In this document: in pieces, positions 17,801 to 25,864 of the stretch
How the letters are laid out: the number at the start of each line of letters is the position of its first letter
How positions within the stretch are numbered: the first letter of the stretch is position 1
NCBI RefSeq assembly: GCF_002836205.1
Contig: NZ_PJBE01000010.1
Span: 186,001 to 250,000 of the forward strand
Source of the DNA: Shewanella sp. Choline-02u-19
GTDB taxonomy: Bacteria; Pseudomonadota; Gammaproteobacteria; Enterobacterales; Shewanellaceae
Direction: 5' to 3'
DNA length: 64,000 nucleotides
Notes under the pieces: generated by a model
Told to the model about the DNA's origin: nothing
Seen by the model: only the letters and a program-made list of their open reading frames with translations
Databases searched by the model: none
Position numbers and translations under genes: made by a program

Positions 17801-17974
17801 AAATATCTAAGTCATTCAATCGAAGTGATAATTGAGCATGAGGCAAATAACAGGTTTAATCGCCTCATTTGTTGAGGCAAATAGCCTATTTAATTGACTC
17901 ATCACTGAAAACATCTGAATCGGTCATCATAAATAAATGCTAAATCGAAGTGATACTCTGCTTATAAGCAGCCA

Positions 17975-18239
17975 GTGTAGATACAGCTGCGAGCTTCGAT
18001 GACAGGGTGAGGTATCACGAAGTGATAGTCTTCGAACGAGAGGCAAGGATGCCGAACTGGCTTTTAAACATGGAGGTTGTTTGAAATCGCTGAGCCCACA
18101 GGGCCCATTTTGTTCCTTACAAAATTTGGCATTTCCTCCACTGACCCATAGGGATATGGGAAATGTCTTTAAAGCGTCTGGAACGCTTAAGACCCTGTAG
18201 GTCAGATGTGCTTGCGGCGTCTCGTAGAAGTATCTGCAT
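17975..18239 (+). repeat. Inverted-repeat element, copy B (about 265 bp)
   Basis: The longest copy: left end GTGTAGATACAGCTGCGAGC, right end GGCGTCTCGTAGAAGTATCTGCA. The terminal 10 bases are inverted repeats (GTGTAGATAC versus GTATCTGCAT/C). Internally it has several small palindromes, for example around GTATCACGAAGTGATAG. It has no open frame, so it is a non-autonomous, MITE-like unit or a structured intergenic repeat. Confidence 0.75.
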
Positions 18240-18539
18240 GGAGGCGATAGATTACCTTTCTGCTAAGGCAAGCATAACTTTATCCAAGAATACAAAAGCT
18301 GATGAAACCTAAAAGTTCTTTCAATCTTGTGAACAGACAAGGTGCAGACGACAGGTGTACAATATGACAAAGCCATGAATAACATCTTCATGTGCCAGCA
18401 AACAGATTCATTCGTCCTCAAGTAGCCCAATAAGATCAGCGCCAACGTCGCCGGCCACAAGAATCGTAAATACCTCGATTATAAATTAGCCGATAAGTCT
18501 TCCAACCTCTATGTTAATAATTAGCCATATTCGACCACT
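18240..18539. other. Gene-free stretch upstream of the HrpB-like helicase
   Basis: A 65-codon open frame on the minus strand (18263-18460) has no ribosome binding site or recognisable motif and is not called. The helicase promoter should lie here, but no clear boxes were found. Confidence 0.4.
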
Positions 18540-21119
18540 ATGAAAAAGCAGCCTCAAGCCGAACAGTGTCAATCACCGCAAGCTCCTCTTCCCAGCGATT
18601 CTTTCGCTATCGACTCTTTACCGATAGATGCACTCTATGATGAGTTTAAATCTGCCATTAAAGACCATCACTTGGTAGTTGAGTCTGATACGGGGTCGGG
18701 TAAATCGACGCGTCTACCGCTTTGGTGTGCTGAACCTGAGAGTGATGGCAGAAGAAGGCGAGTGTTGGTGGTGGAGCCTAGGCGGGTGGCGTGCTTGGCG
18801 TTGGCGAGTTTTGTCGGCGAGTTAGCTAAAGGCTCTTTATCAAAAGGTGCTAGGCCGTTAAACGTAGGCCATGCCATTCGTTTTGATTCAACTGTTGATG
18901 AAAATACCGATATTGCCTTTGTGACGCCGGGTATCGCGTTGCGTTGGCTGTCTATGGAGGGGTCGTCACTGCAACACAATGGTATAGATGAAAAAGCGGG
19001 CTTGGCTTGTTTTGATACGGTGATTATTGATGAGTTTCATGAGCGCCGTTGGGATACCGATTTACTGTTAGCATTACTTAAAAAGCGTGCTCAAAACCGT
19101 TTAATTCTTACGTCTGCGACGATTGACGGTGCAAGGTTGAATGACTACTTGTCTGATTCTATTGGAGTTAAGTCCAAGAGGTTGTTGGCAAAAGGTAGAA
19201 TGTTTCACGTGGAACTAACGTACCAGTCAACGGACAGTCAGCAGTTACCGGATATATCTAGTTTAGAGCAAAAGGTCAAAACCGCACTGACATCACTTCT
19301 GAGTAAAACGACTGGCGATGTTCTGGTGTTTTTACCCGGTAAACGCGAAATCCAATCTTGTTTACAGGCGTGTCAGTCTTTATCTCTATCAACGGGTAGC
19401 ACACCCCATATTGATCTGGTTGCGCTACATGGCGGAATATCTGCCACTGAGCAACAGTCGCTGTTAGCCAATGCGGATACACAGCGGGTTATTTTTGCGA
19501 CCAATATTGCTGAAACCTCTTTGACTATTCCTGGCGTGACGGCCGTGATTGATTCAGGGCTTGAGCGGCGCACACATCAACGTAATGGTCGAACGGTGTT
19601 GTCGTTGGCCCGAATATCAAGAGCCAGTACTGATCAACGAAAAGGGCGCGCGGGCCGAACTCAAGCGGGCTTATGTGTGCGTTTATGGGGTGAGCACGCG
19701 CCATTAGAGGCGATGACACCACCAGAACTACAGCGCGAAGAGTTAGTTGAACCTATGTTGGCAGCGGCATGCAGTGGTGTGCGCTTAGCGGAATTAACCT
19801 TTGTTGATGCGATTAACAGTAAACCGCTAGCAATAGCAGAAAGCCGCTTACTTGCTATGGGGGCCATTGATAATCAGGGCAAAGTCACAGCTCATGGCAG
19901 AAAGTTATTCCCGTTGCCGATAGATACGCAGTTTGCGCATTTAATTAGTGCTATGCCAGATGATGAATGCACTGAGTTAATGGTGGATTTAGCTGCGGCG
20001 ATTAGTGTGCCACAGCGTTTGTATCAGCAACCAACGGCAGAATACGATGTTAAGTCGCTGCATGAATGGGAACAGCTGGGATGTGACGCATTTACTCTGG
20101 TTAAATTGATTCGAGAGCCGGCTGTCGATTTTGTCAATATTGACCATCACGGCATTAAAGAAGCCCGCAGGCTAGCGAACCAAATTAGACAAGGTTTAGG
20201 TCTGCCTAAACTGAATAAGGCCGCGGTGTTAGATCGTAAATCAGAGGCTTTGCGAACTCGTTGGTTGTTGGCGGTGATTAAGGCGCTACCAGAGCTGGCG
20301 TTTGTTCGGCGTATTAAACGGGTACAAGCGTTAGGTAATGGCTTTAGTGAAGTGCAGATAGGCCGTGATAGCCGCTTTAGTGCTGAACTTAAAGATTATG
20401 CCGGTAAAGAGGCGGCAATTGCTGCGGTGGTATTTGACCAACACTCTATTGCGGGTAAAGGGGTGAAGCAAACATTGAACTTGGCTTCAATAATGGCGCC
20501 CATTTCAACTCAGCTAATTTGCCAAGCGGGATTAGGTGAAGACAGGTTAGCTGAAAATAAAGAGCGCTCATCGACGCGTAAAGTGCTTATCGAGCGGCTA
20601 TATGCTGGCAGAGTGATAGATTCTCGTTTTGAGCGGGCATCGGGTGAGCAGGCGACAGAGGCTATTGCCCGTAGCATTATACAAGGACGAGAATTGTCAG
20701 GTGTTGCTAAGCGCTTAACGGCTGATATTGCGGCATGGAATATATGGTTTGCACTGGGAAAAACAGCAGAGTTTGAAAATGAGATTAAACAGCCTTTAGT
20801 GCTCGATACTTATCTTAAAGACAAGCTGGTGCAATTAGGGGTTGAGAGCTTTGAGGATTTAAGCTTGCTTGAGGGTGATGATTTACTGTTTGACGGTATC
20901 CCTGATTGGCAGCGCGAAGAGTTTGATCAGCTCTATCCTGCGGTACTGCAATTGCCTGAGCTTAAGTTGACGGTTGCGTATGAACCAAAACGAAAGCTGG
21001 TTATTTTAGATTACGTTAAAGGTGGCCGTAAGCAGGGGCCTACACGTTGGGAATTACCGCGCTGGATAGGTTGGAAGATCCAATACCGCAAAGCGAGTCG
21101 TGTTATTGATATCAAGTAA
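18540..21119 (+). CDS. HrpB-like DEAH-box ATP-dependent helicase, divergent
   Basis: A DExH RNA helicase of the HrpA/HrpB group. Walker A is SDTGSGKSTRLPLW (TGSGKST at 51-57), motif II is DEFH at 164-167 inside VIIDEFHERRWDTD, motif III SAT follows in LILTSATIDGA, and motif VI is KGRAGRTQAGLCVRLW. The C-terminal half carries the helicase-associated region but lacks the usual HrpB ending; it finishes with QGPTRWELPRWIGWKIQYR. It is 859 residues, longer than E. coli HrpB by about 40-50. The target RNA is unknown. The coding sequence contains a parS-like site at 19201. Confidence 0.85.
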   Translation: MKKQPQAEQCQSPQAPLPSDSFAIDSLPIDALYDEFKSAIKDHHLVVESDTGSGKSTRLPLWCAEPESDGRRRRVLVVEPRRVACLALASFVGELAKGSLSKGARPLNVGHAIRFDSTVDENTDIAFVTPGIALRWLSMEGSSLQHNGIDEKAGLACFDTVIIDEFHERRWDTDLLLALLKKRAQNRLILTSATIDGARLNDYLSDSIGVKSKRLLAKGRMFHVELTYQSTDSQQLPDISSLEQKVKTALTSLLSKTTGDVLVFLPGKREIQSCLQACQSLSLSTGSTPHIDLVALHGGISATEQQSLLANADTQRVIFATNIAETSLTIPGVTAVIDSGLERRTHQRNGRTVLSLARISRASTDQRKGRAGRTQAGLCVRLWGEHAPLEAMTPPELQREELVEPMLAAACSGVRLAELTFVDAINSKPLAIAESRLLAMGAIDNQGKVTAHGRKLFPLPIDTQFAHLISAMPDDECTELMVDLAAAISVPQRLYQQPTAEYDVKSLHEWEQLGCDAFTLVKLIREPAVDFVNIDHHGIKEARRLANQIRQGLGLPKLNKAAVLDRKSEALRTRWLLAVIKALPELAFVRRIKRVQALGNGFSEVQIGRDSRFSAELKDYAGKEAAIAAVVFDQHSIAGKGVKQTLNLASIMAPISTQLICQAGLGEDRLAENKERSSTRKVLIERLYAGRVIDSRFERASGEQATEAIARSIIQGRELSGVAKRLTADIAAWNIWFALGKTAEFENEIKQPLVLDTYLKDKLVQLGVESFEDLSLLEGDDLLFDGIPDWQREEFDQLYPAVLQLPELKLTVAYEPKRKLVILDYVKGGRKQGPTRWELPRWIGWKIQYRKASRVIDIK
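19201..19216. promoter_or_regulatory. parS: parS-like site (14 of 16)
   Basis: TGTTTCACGTGGAACT, two bases from the palindrome TGTTCCACGTGGAACA. It lies inside the helicase gene, about 12 kb from oriC. Confidence 0.6.
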
Positions 21120-21576
21120 TATTGGCGTAGATCTTCGAGTAAAGATCAATACGACTAATTGATGATCTTAACTACTGCTGATCCACTTTTACACAGGCTG
21201 AAATATTTAAAGTTTTTTTTCTGAGTATAACTTATCAAGAAAGATCTATTTTCTGCATTTTTTTTGAGGATCGTTATTAATGCCCTGTCCTATTTAATTA
21301 TTAAATAACAGTGGCTTATGTCATTTTAGTGCAAAGAGGGAGATCTGTTCACCGATCGTGTTTGCTTGTTGATATCTCTGTTGATACTTGTATTTAACGA
21401 TCTTACTTTTAGTGGTCTATAAAGGGAGGTTTACAGTTGGCGATCAATTGCGATCGCGGTGTAAATATAGGCTTACATTGGGGGCTTGAATGTCAGTCTA
21501 GATCCTGACATCAAGATCTAGACTAAGGGATGTTTTACTGCTGTAGCGGAGTTACAGAACAATATTTTGCAGGGCG
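21120..21576. other. GATC-dense intergenic region
   Basis: I count 13 GATC sites in about 400 bases (first near 21130, last near 21515) against roughly two expected by chance. It also has 13-mer-like GATCTATTTTC and GATCTGTTC stretches, an inverted repeat GTCTAGATC/GATCTAGAC (21496-21504, 21515-21523) and long T runs, but no TTATCCACA. It contains no gene. It may bind SeqA. Confidence 0.7.
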
Positions 21577-22938
21577 TTATTTACCAATACAAAAAGAGCT
21601 AAAAATCTTTCCTAATAGGTCATCTGAAGTAAATTTGCCAGTGATCTCCGATAATGCCATTTGAGTCATGCGTAGTTCTTCGGCCAACAATTCGCCTGCT
21701 TGATAGACTTCGAGTTGTTCTTTACCTAATTGCAGATGGCTGCTAGCAAGGTCAAGTGCTTCTAAATGGCGACGACGCGCGATAAAACCACCTTCTAGAT
21801 TACTTTGATAACCCATTAAGGATTTTAGGTGTTGTTGCAGCGTTGCTACACCTAGGCCCGTTTTAGCCGATATTCGGTGAACGGGGTGTCCTGCTTCTTC
21901 GGTAACATCCAATGTTTCGCCAGTGAGATCGGCTTTATTGCGGACGACTGTTATACCTAAGTTTTTTGGTAGGCGATCGATAAAGTCTGGCCAAATTTCG
22001 TGAGGATCAACGGCGGTCGTCGTGGTGCCATCAACCATAAACAATACTTGATCGGCGGTTGTTATCTCGTCCCATGCGCGTTCAATACCTATCTTTTCAA
22101 CGGTATCGACAGTATCACGCAAGCCCGCGGTATCGATGATGTGCAGTGGCATGCCGTCTAGGTGAATATGTTCGCGCAATACATCGCGAGTGGTGCCTGC
22201 TATTTCGGTGACAATAGCGGACTCTTTACCGGCGAGAGCATTGAGTAAGCTTGATTTACCTGCATTAGGACGGCCTGCAATAACCACTTTCATGCCTTCA
22301 CGGATGATAGAACCCTGTTTTGCACTTGCTTGCACTGAATCGAGCTGAGTGATGATCCGGTACAGCGATGCCGCGACTTTGCCGTCAGATAAAAAATCGA
22401 CTTCTTCATCTGGGAAATCAATGGCAGCCTCAACGTATAAGCGTAGGTTGGTGGTCTGTTCGACAAGTTCGTGTACTTGGGTTGAAAATTCGCCCTGTAG
22501 CGAGTTTAAAGCACTTTTAGCTGCTTGTTCGCTAGTGGCATCAATTAGGTCTGCAATCGCTTCTGCTTGCGTTAGGTCAAGCTTGTCGTTCATAAAAGCT
22601 TGCTCGCTGAACTCACCGGGTTTGGCGATACGCAAACCCGTGGTTTCCATCACACGCTTAATGAGCATATCAAGCACGATTTGGCCACCGTGACCTTGAA
22701 GTTCTAGTACGTCTTCACCGGTAAATGAGTTAGGGCCTTTAAAATATAAAGCGATACCTTGGTCGATAACCTCGCCTTGGTCATTTTTAAAGTCACAGTA
22801 GTCGGCATAACGGGTTTTAGGTATGCGCCCAATTACCGCCATAGCCACATTGCTAGCTAAGTCGCCAGACACTCGAATAATACCGACACCGCCACGACCT
22901 GGAGCGGTCGCTTGTGCCACGATAGTATCTGTTGTCAT
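21577..22938 (-). CDS. mnmE: tRNA modification GTPase MnmE
   Basis: MnmE (TrmE) is the GTPase partner of MnmG in cmnm5U34 tRNA modification. The 453-residue protein has the N-terminal folate-binding domain (TIVAQATAPGRGGVGIIRVSG), a G domain with G1 GRPNAGKSSLLNAL, G3 DTAGLRDT and G4 NKAD, and the C-terminal FCIGK ending with the essential cysteine. It lies downstream of yidC in the conserved rpmH-rnpA-yidD-yidC-mnmE order. Confidence 0.98.
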   Translation of the reverse strand: MTTDTIVAQATAPGRGGVGIIRVSGDLASNVAMAVIGRIPKTRYADYCDFKNDQGEVIDQGIALYFKGPNSFTGEDVLELQGHGGQIVLDMLIKRVMETTGLRIAKPGEFSEQAFMNDKLDLTQAEAIADLIDATSEQAAKSALNSLQGEFSTQVHELVEQTTNLRLYVEAAIDFPDEEVDFLSDGKVAASLYRIITQLDSVQASAKQGSIIREGMKVVIAGRPNAGKSSLLNALAGKESAIVTEIAGTTRDVLREHIHLDGMPLHIIDTAGLRDTVDTVEKIGIERAWDEITTADQVLFMVDGTTTTAVDPHEIWPDFIDRLPKNLGITVVRNKADLTGETLDVTEEAGHPVHRISAKTGLGVATLQQHLKSLMGYQSNLEGGFIARRRHLEALDLASSHLQLGKEQLEVYQAGELLAEELRMTQMALSEITGKFTSDDLLGKIFSSFCIGK

Positions 22939-22984
22939 TACTGTGTTTCCTAGTTCAAATATGAAAGGTGATTAACAAAAAGTG

Positions 22985-23034
22985 TTTCTCATTAAATGAG
23001 AAAAGCGGCTGATACCGAAGTATCTAGCCGCTTT
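22985..23034 (-). terminator. Hairpins between yidC and mnmE
   Basis: On the minus strand, AAAGCGGCT pairs with AGCCGCTTT (23002-23010 with 23026-23034), with an inner GATAC/GTATC stem, followed by TTTTCTC and a second small hairpin (TTTCTCAT/ATGAGAAA). The T run is short. It could be a partial terminator or a processing site in the operon. Confidence 0.45.
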
Positions 23035-23053
23035 GCTTAGTTGGAACTAAGAG

Positions 23054-24688
23054 TTATTTTAACCCTTTCTTCGCCAAGCCAGCATAGATAATCTTCTGCT
23101 GTGTAATCGCGACTAAGTTACCTACCAACCAGTATAGAACCAGACCCGCTGGGAACCATAAGAAGAATACAGTAAAGATAACCGGCATCCACTGCATCAT
23201 CTTAACTTGCATTGGATCCATAGTCGGTGCCATTGGCTGCATTCTTTGCATCACAAACATTGAGATACCCATTAGAATAGGCATCACATAGTATGGATCT
23301 TGTACTGATAAATCAGTAATCCATAACATGAATGGTGCATGACGTAGCTCGTAACTTTCTAACAATACCCAGTATAGAGCGATGAAAATTGGCATTTGTA
23401 GCAAGATTGGTAGACAGCCACCCATAGGGTTAACTTTCTCTTTCTTGTACAGTTCCATCATCGCTTGACCCATCTTCTGACGGTCATCACCCATGCGTTC
23501 TTTCATTTCCGCAAGTTTAGGCTGTAGATTACGCATCTTCGCCATAGAGGTGTATTGCGCTTTCGTTAGTGGATATAACATGCCACGAACGGTAAGCGTA
23601 ATAAGGATAATTGCCACACCCCAGTTGCCCACAAATGATTGATAGAACATCAATAACCAGTGAATTGGAATGGCTAGCCACCAAAGGAAACCGTAGTCAA
23701 CAACCAGATTTAATGATTCAGAGATAGCAGATAGCGCTTCTTGATCTTTAGGGCCGACATAGAACTGGGCTTTAATGGTCTGTTCGCTACCAGGTGCGAT
23801 ATCATATAGCGCGCCACGGAAACCGATGTTAGCTAATCCGCCCGCGCTTACGCTTGAGAAGATAACGTTTTTATCAGTTGCTGGTGGTACCCAAGCAGAA
23901 ACGAAATAGTGTTGTAGCATTGCTGCCCAACCACCAAGAGTCGATTTGTCTAGGTTCTTATCAGCCATATCGTCGAAGCTGTATTTCTCATAGCGTGTAT
24001 CTGCTGTTGAGAATGCGCCACCACGATAAGTCGGCATCATCATGCTGCTTTCGCTTTTCTTGATGCTGTGCTTGATTTGGCCATACATCTGAACTTGAAG
24101 CTGTGCACTAGAGCTGTTGTTGATTTGGTAAGCAACATCAACATTATGTTTACCGCGGTAGAAGGTAAACATTTTAGTGTAGGTCACACCGTTAGGTGCT
24201 AAGTAGGTTAATGGCACATTTAATGTGTCTTGGCCTGCTGCTAAGTCAAAATCACGGGCTGTGCTATCGAAATGTGCACGACCTGTAGTACTGCTGTCGA
24301 TACCATCACGACCAATTAGACCACTTTGAGCGACATAATAGATGTCATTAGTTTGCTCTAGCAGAACAAATGGGTCTTCAGCTTCTTCTTTCAGTTTATG
24401 AGACAGCAAAGCTGAATAAACGATGTCACCGCCAATTGGATCAATTCTGATTTCAAGTTGGTCAGTGGTCACAGTGATGAGTTCTTTAGAAGCAGTAATC
24501 ACTTCTGGTAATGCTGAATCAGCATTTGGAACATCTGAACTATGAGCATCGGCGACAGTAGACGCCGCTACTGAAGATTGAGTTTGCGCTACAACCGGTT
24601 GAGGAGCTTGATCCGTTTGCCATTGTTGCCAAAGTAAAAAGCTGACAAAAAGCAGACCGATAAGCAATATATTGCGTTGAGATTCCAT
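23054..24688 (-). CDS. yidC: Membrane protein insertase YidC
   Basis: YidC inserts and folds inner-membrane proteins, alone or with SecYEG. The 544-residue protein has the N-terminal signal anchor (NILLIGLLFVSFLLWQQW), a large periplasmic domain (about 30-345), and the conserved five-helix core with GNWGVAIILITLTVRGMLYP (the hydrophilic-groove Arg), PMGGCLPILLQMPIFIALYW, and a lysine-ended tail. It starts 3 bases after the yidD stop. Confidence 0.98.
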   Translation of the reverse strand: MESQRNILLIGLLFVSFLLWQQWQTDQAPQPVVAQTQSSVAASTVADAHSSDVPNADSALPEVITASKELITVTTDQLEIRIDPIGGDIVYSALLSHKLKEEAEDPFVLLEQTNDIYYVAQSGLIGRDGIDSSTTGRAHFDSTARDFDLAAGQDTLNVPLTYLAPNGVTYTKMFTFYRGKHNVDVAYQINNSSSAQLQVQMYGQIKHSIKKSESSMMMPTYRGGAFSTADTRYEKYSFDDMADKNLDKSTLGGWAAMLQHYFVSAWVPPATDKNVIFSSVSAGGLANIGFRGALYDIAPGSEQTIKAQFYVGPKDQEALSAISESLNLVVDYGFLWWLAIPIHWLLMFYQSFVGNWGVAIILITLTVRGMLYPLTKAQYTSMAKMRNLQPKLAEMKERMGDDRQKMGQAMMELYKKEKVNPMGGCLPILLQMPIFIALYWVLLESYELRHAPFMLWITDLSVQDPYYVMPILMGISMFVMQRMQPMAPTMDPMQVKMMQWMPVIFTVFFLWFPAGLVLYWLVGNLVAITQQKIIYAGLAKKGLK

Positions 24689-24691
24689 AGC

Positions 24692-24946
24692 CTATTTATC
24701 GCACCTATTTTTTTTGTGAGGGACGGGGTCTTCACCACCCGGATGTAAAGGGTGACATTTTAATATGCGTTTCGCTGCAAACCAACATCCTGTCACAAAT
24801 CCATGCAAACGAATTGCTTCTATTGCATAGTGTGAACATGTTGGATTGAACCTGCAACGAGGTCCCAGCATGGGACTTATGAGTACTTGGTAGCCACGAA
24901 TAATCGTAGTTGCTAGCCATTGTAACGGCGAGAGAGTTTTCGCCAT
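24692..24946 (-). CDS. yidD: Membrane protein insertion efficiency factor YidD
   Basis: A small 84-residue protein thought to help YidC. It has the family signature ISPMLGPRCRFNPTCSHYA and the third cysteine region ILKCHPLHPGG. The ATG at 24946 overlaps the end of rnpA by 34 bases, the usual arrangement in this operon. Confidence 0.97.
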   Translation of the reverse strand: MAKTLSPLQWLATTIIRGYQVLISPMLGPRCRFNPTCSHYAIEAIRLHGFVTGCWFAAKRILKCHPLHPGGEDPVPHKKNRCDK

Positions 24947-25275
24947 AGCTTTTCTACCAATTTTTTGAGTTCTGCACTTTCCATATCAAGTACGCCATTT
25001 CTGACGAGCACAACGATATCTACAGCGGGGAGATCATGCTGATGTAAACGAAAATTATCTCTAATTACACGTTTAATACGGTTTCGTTGATGAGCTTTCT
25101 TTACATAACGCTTAGCAATCGTTAGTCCTAAACGTGGATGTTGTTCAGAATTAGGAATAGCAAGTAAGGTTATTTCAGCGGAAGACGCTTTGATAGGTTT
25201 GGTAAAGACAGATTTAAATTGCGCGGGAGTTAACAAACGTAACTCCCGCGTAAAGGTATAGCTGGTCACTTGCAT
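24913..25275 (-). CDS. rnpA: Ribonuclease P protein component
   Basis: The protein subunit of RNase P, which binds the catalytic RNA and matures tRNA 5' ends. The RNR signature is present: KRYVKKAHQRNRIKRVIRD. The ATG at 25275 gives MQVTSYTFTREL; a GTG two codons downstream (25269) gives VTSYTFTREL and may be the true start, since AGAG sits a few bases upstream of it. It is co-transcribed with rpmH. Confidence 0.97.
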   Translation of the reverse strand: MQVTSYTFTRELRLLTPAQFKSVFTKPIKASSAEITLLAIPNSEQHPRLGLTIAKRYVKKAHQRNRIKRVIRDNFRLHQHDLPAVDIVVLVRNGVLDMESAELKKLVEKLWRKLSRRYNG

Positions 25276-25281
25276 CTCTAC

Positions 25282-25419
25282 TTAAGCAGAAAGACGAGTG
25301 CGACCTTTAGCACGGCGACGTGCGATAACCTTGCGGCCACCTACAGTAGCCATACGAGCGCGGAAGCCGTGAGAACGCTTGCGCTTCAGGTTGCTAGGTT
25401 GAAAAGTACGTTTACTCAT
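25282..25419 (-). CDS. rpmH: 50S ribosomal protein L34
   Basis: A 45-residue basic protein translating as MSKRTFQPSNLKRKRSHGFR and ending RRRAKGRTRLSA, an unmistakable L34. The ATG is at 25419 and the stop at 25282. It is the first gene of the rpmH-rnpA-yidD-yidC-mnmE unit and lies 6 bases upstream of rnpA. Confidence 0.98.
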   Translation of the reverse strand: MSKRTFQPSNLKRKRSHGFRARMATVGGRKVIARRRAKGRTRLSA

Positions 25420-25595
25420 TATGGCAATCCGTCTTTGTTAGGTTAATAAACCTTAGTCTCTAGAAATTAGAGGTAAGGGCAAAAAAGAGGCCGAATTGTA
25501 ATCACTTTAATTGAGCACGTCAATACGCAATCGACTTAAGTGATTAAATAATGCCATCTCCGTTTTTTCTTCGAACATTAAAAACTACTATAAAA

Positions 25596-25604
25596 TGTGG
25601 ATAA
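25596..25604 (-). promoter_or_regulatory. DnaA box upstream of dnaA
   Basis: TGTGGATAA on the plus strand is a perfect DnaA box on the minus strand, 260 bases before the dnaA start and in the divergent rpmH/dnaA promoter region. It suggests DnaA autoregulation. Two weaker TGGGGATAA sequences follow at 25778 and 25852. Confidence 0.75.
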
Positions 25605-25639
25605 CTCTGTGAGTTACCACTATATCTAGTGGTTCCACT

Positions 25640-25817
25640 GATCTAAAAGCAGATCGAAGTTAATCTATTATAGATCGTTCTGGATCGCTTTATAAAGCTG
25701 GATTTGAGGGTTTTTGCACTATTTTTGATCGCAGCAGATCCCTTAAGATCGAGATCTTATCGATTGCCTTATCTATCTGGGGATAAATATATTTAAAGGA
25801 TAGCGATCAGCGTGATC
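25640..25817. promoter_or_regulatory. GATC cluster in the dnaA promoter region
   Basis: Ten GATC sites in about 180 bases (25640, 25652, 25673, 25683, 25727, 25737, 25747, 25753, 25805, 25814). In E. coli the dnaA promoter is likewise GATC-rich and sequestered by SeqA after replication. This is the main content of the 445-base gap between rpmH and dnaA. Confidence 0.75.
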
Positions 25818-25864
25818 TCACTATAGAATACACCTCTTTTGTAAGATGTTTTGGGGATAAGTAC

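Noticed and set aside
18263..18460. 65-codon open frame on the minus strand
   Set aside because: No ribosome binding site; composition is unlike a normal protein; lies between a repeat element and the helicase promoter region.
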